Source: Plotosus lineatus
Taxonomy: Eukaryota > Chordata > Actinopteri > Siluriformes > Plotosidae
Direction: 5' to 3'
Assembly: GCA_024760905.1 (NCBI GenBank)
Contig: CM045745.1
Coordinates: 18,248,782-18,312,781 of the forward strand
DNA length: 64,000 nucleotides
Both the position numbers and the translations under genes were made by a program. The notes under the pieces were generated by a model. It saw nothing but the letters and a program-made list of their open reading frames with translations. It ran no database searches and was not told where the DNA came from. Every line of letters begins with the position of its first letter. The stretch's first letter is position 1. Below, piece by piece: positions 13,746-25,841 of the stretch.

Positions 13746-14006
13746 TTTTTTTTAAAGCATGGCGGAACAATCAAATGTGTTGTTACTGATGAACATTATA
13801 GACATTCCCGAGTGGCAGGGGGTCTTGAAATACCATGTAAACTCACTTTTACAGGCAGTGAATGCCTCATTTTACCGTTACAGAGACTGATCGAATAAAA
13901 TTGGTAAGTTAAATTATGAGTACACATGAGCAGTTATTATATCTAAGATAAAAAACACTGGTGGGTACTTATTGCAGCAGTGCGCTTATTACGTCGAATA
14001 CGGCAC
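13746..14006. mobile_element. pogo-like element (family 3), one-ended fragment
   Basis: It contains the frame GGTIKCVVTDEHYRHSRVAGGL and the terminal motif GCTTATTACGTCGAATACGG, shared with 35060-36309 and 45060-45889. Confidence 0.75.
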
Positions 14007-14084
14007 ATATAATGCCTTTGACCTTTGACTTCAAAAGAGGCAACTTCATTATAGCCTATATATATACATATATATATATATATA

Positions 14085-14425
14085 TGCAGCAGCAGTGGTG
14101 ACCTGGTGGTAAAGGGCGCTGGATCACTGATCCTAAGGTTAGGGGTTCGAGTCCTTCTCCCCACAAGGTTGTCACTGTCCTCCCAGTGCAGCTAACTGGG
14201 TTATCAAAGGCCGACCATGTCTCTCACTGTTTATAGTGAGAGGTTCATGTAAAAGAACCATTGCTGACTTTCATAAAGAGTAGCTGCAAAACCGTCAATG
14301 TGTTTCTGTCCCTTGCTAAAGGGTTGTATCAGGAGGGGCATCCGACGTAAAAACTTATGCCAAATCAAATATGTGAATCAGATGATTTGCTGTGGCGACT
14401 CCTGAAAAGAGGGGAGAAGAAGAAG
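14085..14425 (+). mobile_element. SINE family A, full length
   Basis: Head with B-box GGTTCGAGTCC, shared body, then the bipartite RTE-derived tail (GGGTTGTATCAGGAGGGGCA and GATTTGCTGTGGCGACTCC). It lies next to TA repeats on the left and (GAA)n/(CAG)n-type repeats on the right. Confidence 0.9.
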
Positions 14426-15039
14426 AAGAAGAAGCAGAAGATCATCATCATCAGCAGCAGCAGCAGGAGGAGTAAGAGGCTTCTAAGATGAGAACTCTAC
14501 CCAGTAGTAGCACATCAGGACAGAACACAGGATGCAGAAAGCAGAAGTATCGGGATGACTGGTATCTCAGAAGTAGAATTTGTACACACACACAATTACA
14601 GATACAGAGAGAGAGAGAGAGTCAGAACTATTCTCTTATTTGTTTGCCTTCAGCTGTTGTTACCTGGTTTTTGCTTGTCATGTCTACTTTGCCTTTCCCT
14701 TTCCATATGCTTGTTGTAGGTTTACCGCACCTGTCTGTCCCTTTCAGAGAGACAGAAGAGGATCAGCACTAACTCCTGTCTCAACGTTCATCGATTCCAG
14801 TTCTGAAGGGACTTTATAAAGGCAAATCTGGTCGCTCAACTTCACATCCCTTCCACCTGGTTTCACTCGCATTATGCCACCTATGCTTGATCGCCCCATT
14901 TGTTTTCATCTTTGTCTACCCCAGGCTTTCTCAGCATAATCCCCACCTTGACTGGTCCCATAATCAAGTGTTAAGCTAGAATTCCTCTCACCCGAATCAC
15001 TGATTGTGAGCTGCTCAGGCTCTTTCAAACTCTTTCCTT

Positions 15040-16320
15040 GTCACCTGACCTGTCCTCTGTTCTTCTTGAATAAATCTTCTCTGCCACCTCACTGGCTGTA
15101 TGACTGCACAATTGAGCTCCTCCCAGGGACTTGCCTTACCAGAAGTCAACTGTACTGCTTGTCACCCCCAGGGACAGAAGCCATGAACAAGTTCATGCAG
15201 TACCCTCTGTCAGCGAGCATAATCTGCGTATTCTCATTTCCCAGTGAGTTCAGGGTTCTTCTTTGTTGCCAAAAAAGGTTGGGTCTCTCTGTCCCTGCGT
15301 TGATTATAGAGGTATTAACAAGATCACTGTGAGGAACCACTACCCACTTCCCCAATTTCATTCACACTTGTACCTCTACAAGGTGCCACTATATTCACCA
15401 AGCTGATATTTGTAAAACCTACCACTTGGTACACATCAGAGTGGGGATTAGTGGAAGATAGCATTTAATATGTCAGTAGGCCACTATGAATACTTAGTTA
15501 TGCCCTTTGTTCTCACAAACAATTCAGTTCTTTTCCAGTTTGTTGTCCATGACATTCTCAGCGATCTGTTAAATTAATTTGTCTTTGTTTACCTGGAAGA
15601 CATCTTAATCTTTTTCAGATCGCCTCCTGAACACATTCAACACATCCCATGGGTGCGCCAGTGCCTTGTGGAACCATGAAGGTGGAAAAGTATGAGCTCC
15701 ACGAGAGTACTGTCTCATTTCTGATCTATGTGTTCACAACAGGGAGGGTCTAGGATCCGCATAATGCCAAGACTGTTGAGGACTGGTCCCAGCCCACATA
15801 CCATCATGACGTACAACACTTCTTGGGTTTTGCCAATGTTTACTGTCTCTTTATCTGTAACTGTTATTCAGTAATCTGGTTGTCCCACTTAAAATTCTGA
15901 CCTCATCCAAACAGGGTTTTATTGAAATTCAGCTGTTGAGGAGGTGTTTTCTAAGCTGTAAAGTATGTTCTATTTTCTAAAAAAAATATCCCAGTGGTCA
16001 ATCCTCTAGAAATGATGTCTACTTGCAGAAGCTCAATGTTGAGTCAGTGAACCAGTGGTCCAATGTGTACAGCAAGGTGAGTCTATTCTCAGTTCTTGTG
16101 ATCCTAATCTTCTGTATGTCCCTCAACTTGTTCGTGCTGAGATTATACAGTGTGGACACTCCTCAATGTTATCTTGACACCTGGGGATGAGACATATGGT
16201 GGCCTTCATCACCTGAGGGTTCTTTTTTTGTTTGTTTGTTTTGACCTGTGCCTGTCCATTCAACTTTTTGTCAAGTGTCTTCTTGGACTGTGTTTATCAA
16301 TAAACTGTCTGTAGTACACC
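15040..16320 (+). mobile_element. Ty3/gypsy pol fragment, heavily decayed
   Basis: The + strand reads PPHWLYDCTIELLPGTCLTRSQLY, matching the gypsy RT lead-in. [24 protein letters not shown] and HFLGFANVYCLF then follow through frameshifts and stops. It could be the 5' part of the same insertion as 18405-19922, but about 2 kb of unrelated DNA, including a SINE, separates them. Confidence 0.7.
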
Positions 16321-16664
16321 AACACTGGTCTGCATCTGAGTTCCGTGTGTTCTCTGATGGGGGGGGCAAGAGATTTTTCCGTGTTTTCAAGTTCATCAAG
16401 ATCACCTGCAATGCCTACCATGGTCTGTTATGTTCTGTTCAGGTCTGCAAACTTTTACTGTGTTCTGCTATGATGCCTACATTCTGTCACCATTGCCGTT
16501 AAAAAATATTAATTTGTAATATCTCTGTCAAAATTTGAAGTTCGCTCAAAATTATAACAGTTGGAGCTCACAACCCTTATGCTCATGACAATTTCCGCAA
16601 ATGGTGAACACCATCTGCCCAGGGTAAAAAATTGGTAAAATGCTCATTGAACAACCAATAAAGG

Positions 16665-16790
16665 GAATAACTGTCCAGGGTGTACTAAGCTCTTGCCCAG
16701 AGTTGGCTAAGATGGGTGCCAGCCTCCTCGCAACACTAATTAGGATTAAGCGGTTCAGGAAATTAATGAATGAATGCATGAATAAAGGTG
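16665..16790 (+). mobile_element. SINE-B / L2-type tail fragment
   Basis: Contains AACTGTCCAGGGTGTACTAA, GTTGGCTAAGATGGGTGCC and TTAATGAATGAATGC. The head is absent. Confidence 0.75.
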
Positions 16791-16799
16791 GATTTTTCT

Positions 16800-18400
16800 T
16801 ATAACTATAGCATGGTGTAATTAATTATTTGTGCTTGGTAGAGGTACCTTGCATTCCATGAGTCCTATAATAATTGATTTCCTATCAATTTTAGATTCAG
16901 TCTGAACAATCTGGATAGGAGACTGAGCTAAAAGACATGACATATACACTTAGTACAAGCTCAAAATCTCATTTAATTGATGACTCTACAAACATTCCCA
17001 TACAGGAAATAAGAGGGAAAAGATGTGTGTTATGTGTGTATGAAAGAATGTGTGACAAAATCATTCAAATCTCCATCTCCTAATCTTAGCCACTATAGTA
17101 AAACATAGCCAAAGCCAGAGAACATGGGCTCAGAAGACACATCAAGGTCAAGGTCAACATATAACTTACACGTGCCAATCTAGTTTAGAGATGTGACCAT
17201 TAATTTTTGACCAATATTTTCCCTTACTTATACCTGATTCCTTCTTTAGCCATTCTTTTGAGAAAGCTCTCTTCGCTCCATTGTTCTCAATGACTAAGTC
17301 TCAAGTGTTTCAGCCAAGTCTTGAGCTGGAGGCATGCAAGTTTAATCACACTGAATCATAATGGGACAGAATGTATAGTATTGCATTAGGTAGTTGCTTC
17401 ATAATCTAAGCAAAATTAAGATGGATCTTTTTCTATTTGTCTATGCAGAAAATATTAAGATGACTTTATATTCATAGGAATTGCATACATTGTATTTTAA
17501 GGTAAGTCTGTTGGGTTTTTACACCCGAGCTTAGTGGCTTAGCCTCGTGGCTCATCAGGCCGGTACTTATCCCCAGTTTCCGTAGCGTGAAGCGACCAGG
17601 AGTTCAACTCCCCCTGGATGGGACGCTAGTCCATCGCACTTGTGGTTGAGACCTTGCCCAGGGGTCTTAGCACAGTGAGGGTCTCAGTGGGATTTGAACT
17701 CACAACCTCCCGATCATGAGCGCAGCACCCTAATCACTACGCCACCAGCCCCACACATTGTCTTTTACCTTCATCATTTATTTATTTTCTGAACTGTTTA
17801 ACTCTAGTCTTTTCCTTTAGTGTTAATTATTTTGTTTTATTTTCTCCTTCTTCATCATGTATCCTGTGACCAAGTCACATGTCAATTCCCATTCCAATGT
17901 CCATTATGAGTTGAATAGTCTGCAGGCAATCTTTCACCAAAACAAGGTAAGACTGACTGGGACACTCTGTGCCATCCTCATTTAGGTGTTATATGCAACA
18001 TCCTCTGGGCTAAAACTCTACTTTCTGTCTTAATTCCCTTTACATTCCCTGAATACACTCCACAAGGGTGGCAATACTCACCAGATTAAACACACATAAA
18101 TATATGTCTGTCAATGGCTTATCGATATTTAAAGTTGAAACCATGTTAAGCAACGTTAGTCAGTTCTTGCTTGTGGAAGATTGAACTGCCTTCTTGCAAG
18201 TTGTGGGCTGAAATAAATCTCTATGAACCTTTTAATTTATTTTTACTGTCCATCATTCAAAGGTTAGTCTGATGCAGATTTCATCAATGTTGATTTCTTT
18301 CTTTGATTATGTCTGCAAGTTTTCAATTTACGGATCCATTACAGTTACAGATTTTTTTTTTGGTTTCTGTACAGTGATTTGTTTAAAAATGTTGTCTTGT
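16800..18400. other. intergenic DNA with one SINE
   Basis: Apart from the SINE at 17515-17765, no gene or element is recognised. Confidence 0.45.
17515..17765 (-). mobile_element. tRNA-derived SINE, family C
   Basis: On the minus strand the head reads GGTGGCGTAGTGATTAGGGT with the B-box-like GAGTTCAAATCCC, and the 3' part contains GATGAGCCACGAGGC and GGGTGTAAAAACCC. A diverged sense copy lies at 56095-56372. It is unrelated to SINE families A and B. Confidence 0.75.
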
Positions 18401-18404
18401 CTTT

Positions 18405-18881
18405 ATGAAAATGATACCAATAAAAAATGCAAAACTCCTCCAACCCTTATCCGTTCCCCATTGCCCCTGGTCGCACATTGCGATGGATTTTGTCACAGGT
18501 TTACCCCCGTCTGAGGGCAACACGGTTATCCTGACAGTAGTGGACCGGTTCTCCAAGGCGGTCCATTTCGTTGCCCTACCCAAACTCCCCTCGGCAATGG
18601 AAACAGCTGGTCTCCTAATCAAACACATATTTCGCCTCCATGGCATCCCCCAAGACGTCGTTTCAGATCGGGGCCCCCAGTTCGCATCCAGAGTTTGGAA
18701 GGCGTTCTGCGACACCTTGGGAGTCTCCTGCAGCTTGACCTCTGGCTACTATCCTCAGTCGAACGGGCAGGCGGAACGCGCGAATCAAAGCCTCGGATCC
18801 TGCCTGTGCTGCGTCGCCTCCCGCCTCCCAGCCTCCTGGGCCACACACCTCCCATGGGTTGAATACCACACAATTCTCTGA
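18405..18881 (+). pseudogene. gypsy integrase core
   Basis: A 158-codon frame with the DD35E core: D28 in [18 protein letters not shown]88 in [10 protein letters not shown] and E124 in [11 protein letters not shown], with exactly 35 residues between the last two. All three catalytic acids are intact. The N-terminal zinc-binding HHCC domain and the upstream RT are missing, and the frame ends before the C-terminal domain, so it cannot function as an integrase by itself. Confidence 0.85.
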
Positions 18882-19561
18882 TCTGCACCGCCACCAGGAT
18901 GTCCCCCTTCATGGTGATTAATGGGTTCCAGCCCCCCCATGTTTCCCAACCAGGAGGTCGAGGTGGCCGTCCCATTGGTCCACGCACAGTTTCACAGAGC
19001 ACACTGGGTCTGGAAAGAAGCACGGGCTGCCCTGGAATGAACAGTGGTCCGAAACCAGAAGATTGCCGATCACCACCGAACCCCGGCACCTCCCTACATG
19101 GTCGGGCAACAAGTGTGGCTCTCCTCCCGGGACCTGCCCCTGCAAGTTGACTCCAAAAATTATCTCCCAGATACATTAGGCCCTATGTAATAGAGAAAAA
19201 TATAAACCCCAGAGCCGTCCGACTGAGACTCCCACCCTCACTCAAGGTACACACAGTATTTCATGTTTCCCTAATTAAGCCCATGGTAGAAAGTCCCCTT
19301 CACCCCCCACCGACCCCCGACCCCCTCCTCTCCGACTGATTGATGGACATCCTGCATACACAGTCAACCGTATCCTTGATGTACGCAGGCGGGGTCGAGG
19401 GTTTCAAGTATTTAGTGGCCTGGGGAGGGCATGGTCCTGAAGAGAGTTCATGGATTCCCCGCTCCCTAATCCTGGACCGGACTTATTAGACGAATTCTAT
19501 CGCCAGTTCCCGGACAAGCCTGGTCCGGCGCCAGGTGGTGCCCCTTAAGGGGGGGGGATAC

Positions 19562-19922
19562 TGTTATGGTCTGTGCTGGCTGGCGGAATTAACTCTTCTT
19601 TAATCATTGCAGGTGCTGGTGAGGGCGTGGCAGTTGCCAGTCGGCGAGTTCCAAGCAGAGCGCACCTGGTCCCTATCTGCAATCAGCAAGCAGCCAGCTA
19701 TAAATGGGAGCAGCGCGCTTCCCTCCGATGTCAGAAGATCATTTTCCTCGTGATTCTGCTCCTCGGCTTTCTCTTTGATCCATGGTTCTTGCTTCGTGCT
19801 CGATCAGTTCCCTTGACAGTATTCCCGTAATTTACTATCCAAAAGTAGTAATAATAAATCGTTTGAACTTTCTTTTGATCGCCGGCATCTATGGGTCCTA
19901 CGCACACACCCCAGGCATAACA
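19562..19922 (+). repeat. gypsy 3' LTR
   Basis: A 361-bp LTR starts TGTTAT and ends ATAACA, perfect 6-base inverted ends. It contains TATAAA at 19699-19704 and AATAAA at 19853-19858. It directly follows the polypurine tract. Confidence 0.85.
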
Positions 19923-19999
19923 ATACTGACCACACAACCAGCCAAGTCACTAATAGACTGGAACCCTGTGTCATCCAGTATCATCACGGCCTTTTATTT

Positions 20000-21575
<1,576 letters not shown>

Positions 21576-21579
21576 AACA

Positions 21580-21800
21580 AACAAGCATTTACAGCATTTG
21601 GCAGAGACCCTTCTGCAGAAAGAATTGCAATTATCACTTTTATACAACTAAGCAATATAGGGTGAAAGCCGTTGCTGACAACCAATGTCACTGAGGTGGT
21701 ACCCGATCTTGAAATCCGAACCTTCGGACCAGGACCTTCTTGAAACCTGGACCTAAGAAACAGCCTTAAACACTGAGCCACCACTGCAATAACAAACAGA
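21580..21800 (-). mobile_element. tRNA-like SINE with LINE-type tail, family D
   Basis: The minus strand reads a head GTGGTGGCTCAGTG and ends GGTCTCTGCCAAATGCTGTA, a tail motif I know from many fish retroposons. A related tail occurs at 40735-40885. Confidence 0.6.
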
Positions 21801-21889
21801 CAGTAGTAAAATATATGTAATGCAAATGAAGTATCAATTTGTTTTAAGTGATGTTTAAGTAAACTGGAATCAGGGGTGGTAAGAAAGGG

Positions 21890-22555
21890 GAACACATTTT
21901 GAGGGTTGGCATCTGAGGAAAAAAGTTATTATTTTTTCCCCTCCGATTTAAGAGATGGGGTTCAATTCTAGCTCTGAGTCTGTTGTGGATGATAATTAGG
22001 AGGCATTTACACATGTACACATTAATCAGCGACAGTGTGCGGTAGTTGCTGCATTGGGAGAGGTCACCTTTTTGGGGTATGGTAACCACGATCGCTTTGG
22101 ACCATTCTTAAGGGATTTTCTCGGCTTCCCAGACAGAACTGCAGAGTTTGTGGATGCGCTTCGCCAGATTATCTTCTCCAGCTTGAATAATCTCTCCTAC
22201 GATACCATCAGTACGTGGACTCTTGTTGTGTTTGAGTTGTTTTATTGCATTGGTAACTTCGTCCATCAGGATTGGGTCGTTAATATCTTCGATAGATGGT
22301 GAGATAGCATTAAGTTCGTTCACGCAGGACTGGTCCGTGTTGCTGGGTTTGCAAAGAGATTCACAGTAGATGTCCATCTTTTGAGAATTTCTTCTTTGGT
22401 CTGTAAAATCTGGCCATTTTGGTCTTTAATTATCCCCTGTCTGGGTTGATATTTCCTGTTGAGGTCTTTGATAAGTTTATAAGTTGCTCTGCTTTGGTTT
22501 TGGCTAGCACTATGTTCGATCAGGCTGCATTGCTGTTTAAGCCAGTTCAGTTTAT

Positions 22556-22599
<44 letters not shown>

Positions 22600-22658
22600 A
22601 AAGCCATCGGCATATTTATGCCTCTGATAAGGGTTGTGTCAGGAAGGGCATCTGACAT
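21890..22658 (-). mobile_element. LINE fragment (RT N-terminal region)
   Basis: On the minus strand: KLIKDLNRKYQPRQGIIKDQ, ILMDEVTNAIKQLKHNKSPR, TDGIVGEIIQAGEDNLAKRI, and then VTIPQKGDLSQCSNYRTLSL. This is the fingers region of a non-LTR RT, of a family different from the other LINEs here. A TA tract (22560-22597) interrupts its 5' side. Confidence 0.75.
22560..22597. repeat. (TA)n microsatellite
   Basis: About 38 bases of TA immediately before a 5'-truncated SINE. Confidence 0.9.
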
Positions 22659-22765
22659 AAAAACCTATGCCAAATTAAACATGCAAATCATAGATTCGCA
22701 GATTCGCAAAGCATAAGCGACCCCTGAGAAAAAGGGGGCGGCCGAAATGAAAAGAAGAAGAGTAA
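22598..22765 (+). mobile_element. SINE family A, 5'-truncated
   Basis: Starts in the body at TGTAAAGCCATCGGC and carries the RTE-type tail to GGCCGAAATGAAAAG. TA arrays lie on both sides. Confidence 0.8.
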
Positions 22766-22775
22766 TATATCTGAA

Positions 22776-22936
<161 letters not shown>

Positions 22937-23282
22937 GGGGCAGTGGTGGTCTAGTGGTATAGGGCACTGGATCGCTGATCCAAAGGTTGGGGGTTTGAGT
23001 CCCACTCTCCACAAGGTTGTCACTGTCCCCCCAGTGCAGCTAACTTGGTTATCAAAGACGGGCCATGTCTCTCACTGTCTATGGTGAGAGGCATGTAAAA
23101 GAACCATTGCTGACTTTCGTAAAGAGTAGGCTGCAAAGTCGTCAGCGTGTTTCTGTCCCTTGCTAAAAAGGGTTGTGACAGGAAGGGCATCCGACGTAAA
23201 AACCTCTGCCAAATCAAATGTGCGAATCAGATGATTCGCTGTAGCGACTCCCGAGTAAAATGGAAAAAGCCGAAAGGAAGAC
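22937..23282 (+). mobile_element. SINE family A, full length, inside TA arrays
   Basis: GGGGCAGTGGTGGTCTAGTG head, complete body and RTE-type tail ending in GCCGAAAGG and AGACAGACA. The same AGAC-type end is seen at 41507 and 57000. Confidence 0.92.
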
Positions 23283-23411
<129 letters not shown>

Positions 23412-23424
23412 AGTTCTGTACTTC

Positions 23425-23655
23425 TTCTTTTCCTTTCGGCTTTTCCCTTCAGGGGTCGCCACAGCGAATCATCTGCCTCCATCTCACCCTATCCTTTGCA
23501 TCTTCTTCTCTTACACCAACGACCTTCATGTCCTCCTTTACCACATCCATGAATCGTCTCTTTGGTCTTCCTCTAGGCCTTTTGCCTGGTAGTTCCAGCC
23601 TCAGCATCCTATTACCAATATACTCACTATCCCTCCTCTGTACATGTCCACCCTC
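23425..23655 (-). mobile_element. RTE-type LINE, 3' end only
   Basis: Antisense copy of the RTE C-terminal region, starting with the CTTTCGGCTTTTCCCTTCAG 3' end and breaking off near TGTACATGTCC. It abuts the MITE fragment that follows. Confidence 0.85.
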
Positions 23656-23666
23656 CTACCAGGAAG

Positions 23667-24637
23667 TAAAATACTATGTACCTATTACATGCATTAAATT
23701 TGCTTCTTAAACACATTATATTGACAGTCTTACTCATTAATTCAATATTAATGAAATAAAATGTAGTAATGATTAAGAAAAACTTATTTTTTTACTGTGA
23801 TATTTATTGATAATTAAATACAAACATTATACAGCATTCTCTTTGAAACATACAGCACTGTAGTTTTCAAAGATGCTCATGAGGGGAAGGCCTTGACTGA
23901 ATTCGGGTATGAACTGCATTAAGTCCGAGCAACTCAGCCACACCCCTCAGCCGGAGTGAGTAGAAAACAGAGTTTTAGAGTGAGAGAGTTAGAGAGCGTT
24001 ACAAACCAAAGAAGCAGTGAGTTCATTCTCTGGCGTAACACCCCTCAGCAGAAGCAGAGAGTAAACAGTTAGTTAGAGGCACAGCGCCCAAATCAAAGTC
24101 CCCCAAAACACAGACCATAACAAAAAGGACATAAAAGAACAAGAAATGTAATAAATTGGATAAACAAAACAAAATGAGAAACATGCTACACCACAGTAAA
24201 TAAATTCTAACACACAAACGTTCTAAACATTACCTTAGATAATGTACTGGAATAATAATTGAAAAATACTTTAATAGTGGAGTGTTTTACAACAGGTCAG
24301 ACGATTATTCCTCTTCAGGCACTTCAGAGGAAACTGTTGTTTCTTCCGGAGAAAGTCTTATTTCTTCAGAAGTGACATCCAACGTCATTACCTTTTTCTG
24401 GTGCTTAGCAGGCGTTTGAGTGACATCATAGAACTTAACTGGTAAAAAAAATAAAAAATAAAAAAAGGCTCATTGACAACTTATGCATGATTGAGGAAAA
24501 AGGGGCATTACATCATCTCATACAATCAGCAGGAAGGAGGACAGACATTGGCTGAATTTGAATCACGTGAGAGTTGCTCGGCAGTCCACGAATACTCAAA
24601 CCATGAGTGCAAAACCGCAAATAGTCAAGGGCCTGCT
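23667..24637. mobile_element. pogo/Tigger-like MITE (family 2), second copy
   Basis: It shares TGCTTCTTAAACACATT, AATCAGCAGGAAGGAGG and the right end GTCAAGGGCCTGCTG with 9050-9956. The left terminus is lost at the LINE junction, and 23820-24400 has no counterpart in the other copy. Confidence 0.7.
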
Positions 24638-24638
24638 G

Positions 24639-24803
<165 letters not shown>

Positions 24804-25234
24804 TCCCCAACTTATGAACATTCGTTTTATGGACATCCGGAGATACGAACAGGGCTGTCCGAGGTTCAAAGTGAAAGTGAAATGAAATTGAAGAGCAAGT
24901 AAAAATAGAAATGGAACAAAATCTATAAAAAGATATATCACAAATATAAGTATGAAATATGATTAAACATTATCCTGAGGTACACTTAATACTAGGCTGT
25001 GGCAGAGGGGCGTGGCTGACGTGTGCTTTACACCATACAGAGGTCCAGGAAGAGAAACAAGGATTCATTTCTGAACTCATGCCAAAACTTTCAAAGAAGA
25101 AAAAAATTGACTCTAGTATTATAATGAACTGGATAAGAGTGAAACTCTGTAAATCTGATCAGATCCGCTGTGCTGTGCTTGAGAATAACCAGGAGTTTAA
25201 ACATGGGACATAATGATATCGATGATGTACAGAT

Positions 25235-25592
<358 letters not shown>

Positions 25593-25841
25593 CTTTGGCT
25601 GCTCCACATCTTTGATGACTAGTCTCTGTGTATTATCAGTCTGGGGCTGTTCATTTCATTGTACTAAATGATTAATTTGGTTGCTTAAAAAAAAAAAGGT
25701 GGTAGAAATAAAGAAAGTCACAAGCCTTAAGACAAACTTCAGGTTTAAACTAAACCCAATTTTCCACAATCACAAGTAAAGCTTTTACCACAGCGCTACC
25801 ACAGGTAGAAGAAAAGTTAAATGTTCAGCTACTGAAGGAAA

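Larger units (their letters stand above)
18405..19922 (+). mobile_element. Ty3/gypsy retrotransposon 3' half with LTR
   Basis: Integrase is followed by a C-terminal region ([15 protein letters not shown], [15 protein letters not shown], read through frameshifts), then a polypurine tract (AAGGGGGGGGGA, 19547-19558) and the LTR at 19562-19922. No matching 5' LTR is seen in the window. Confidence 0.85.

Noticed and set aside
18619..19176. 185-codon arginine-rich ORF on the minus strand
   Set aside because: Opposite strand of the gypsy integrase, which has the intact DD35E motif.
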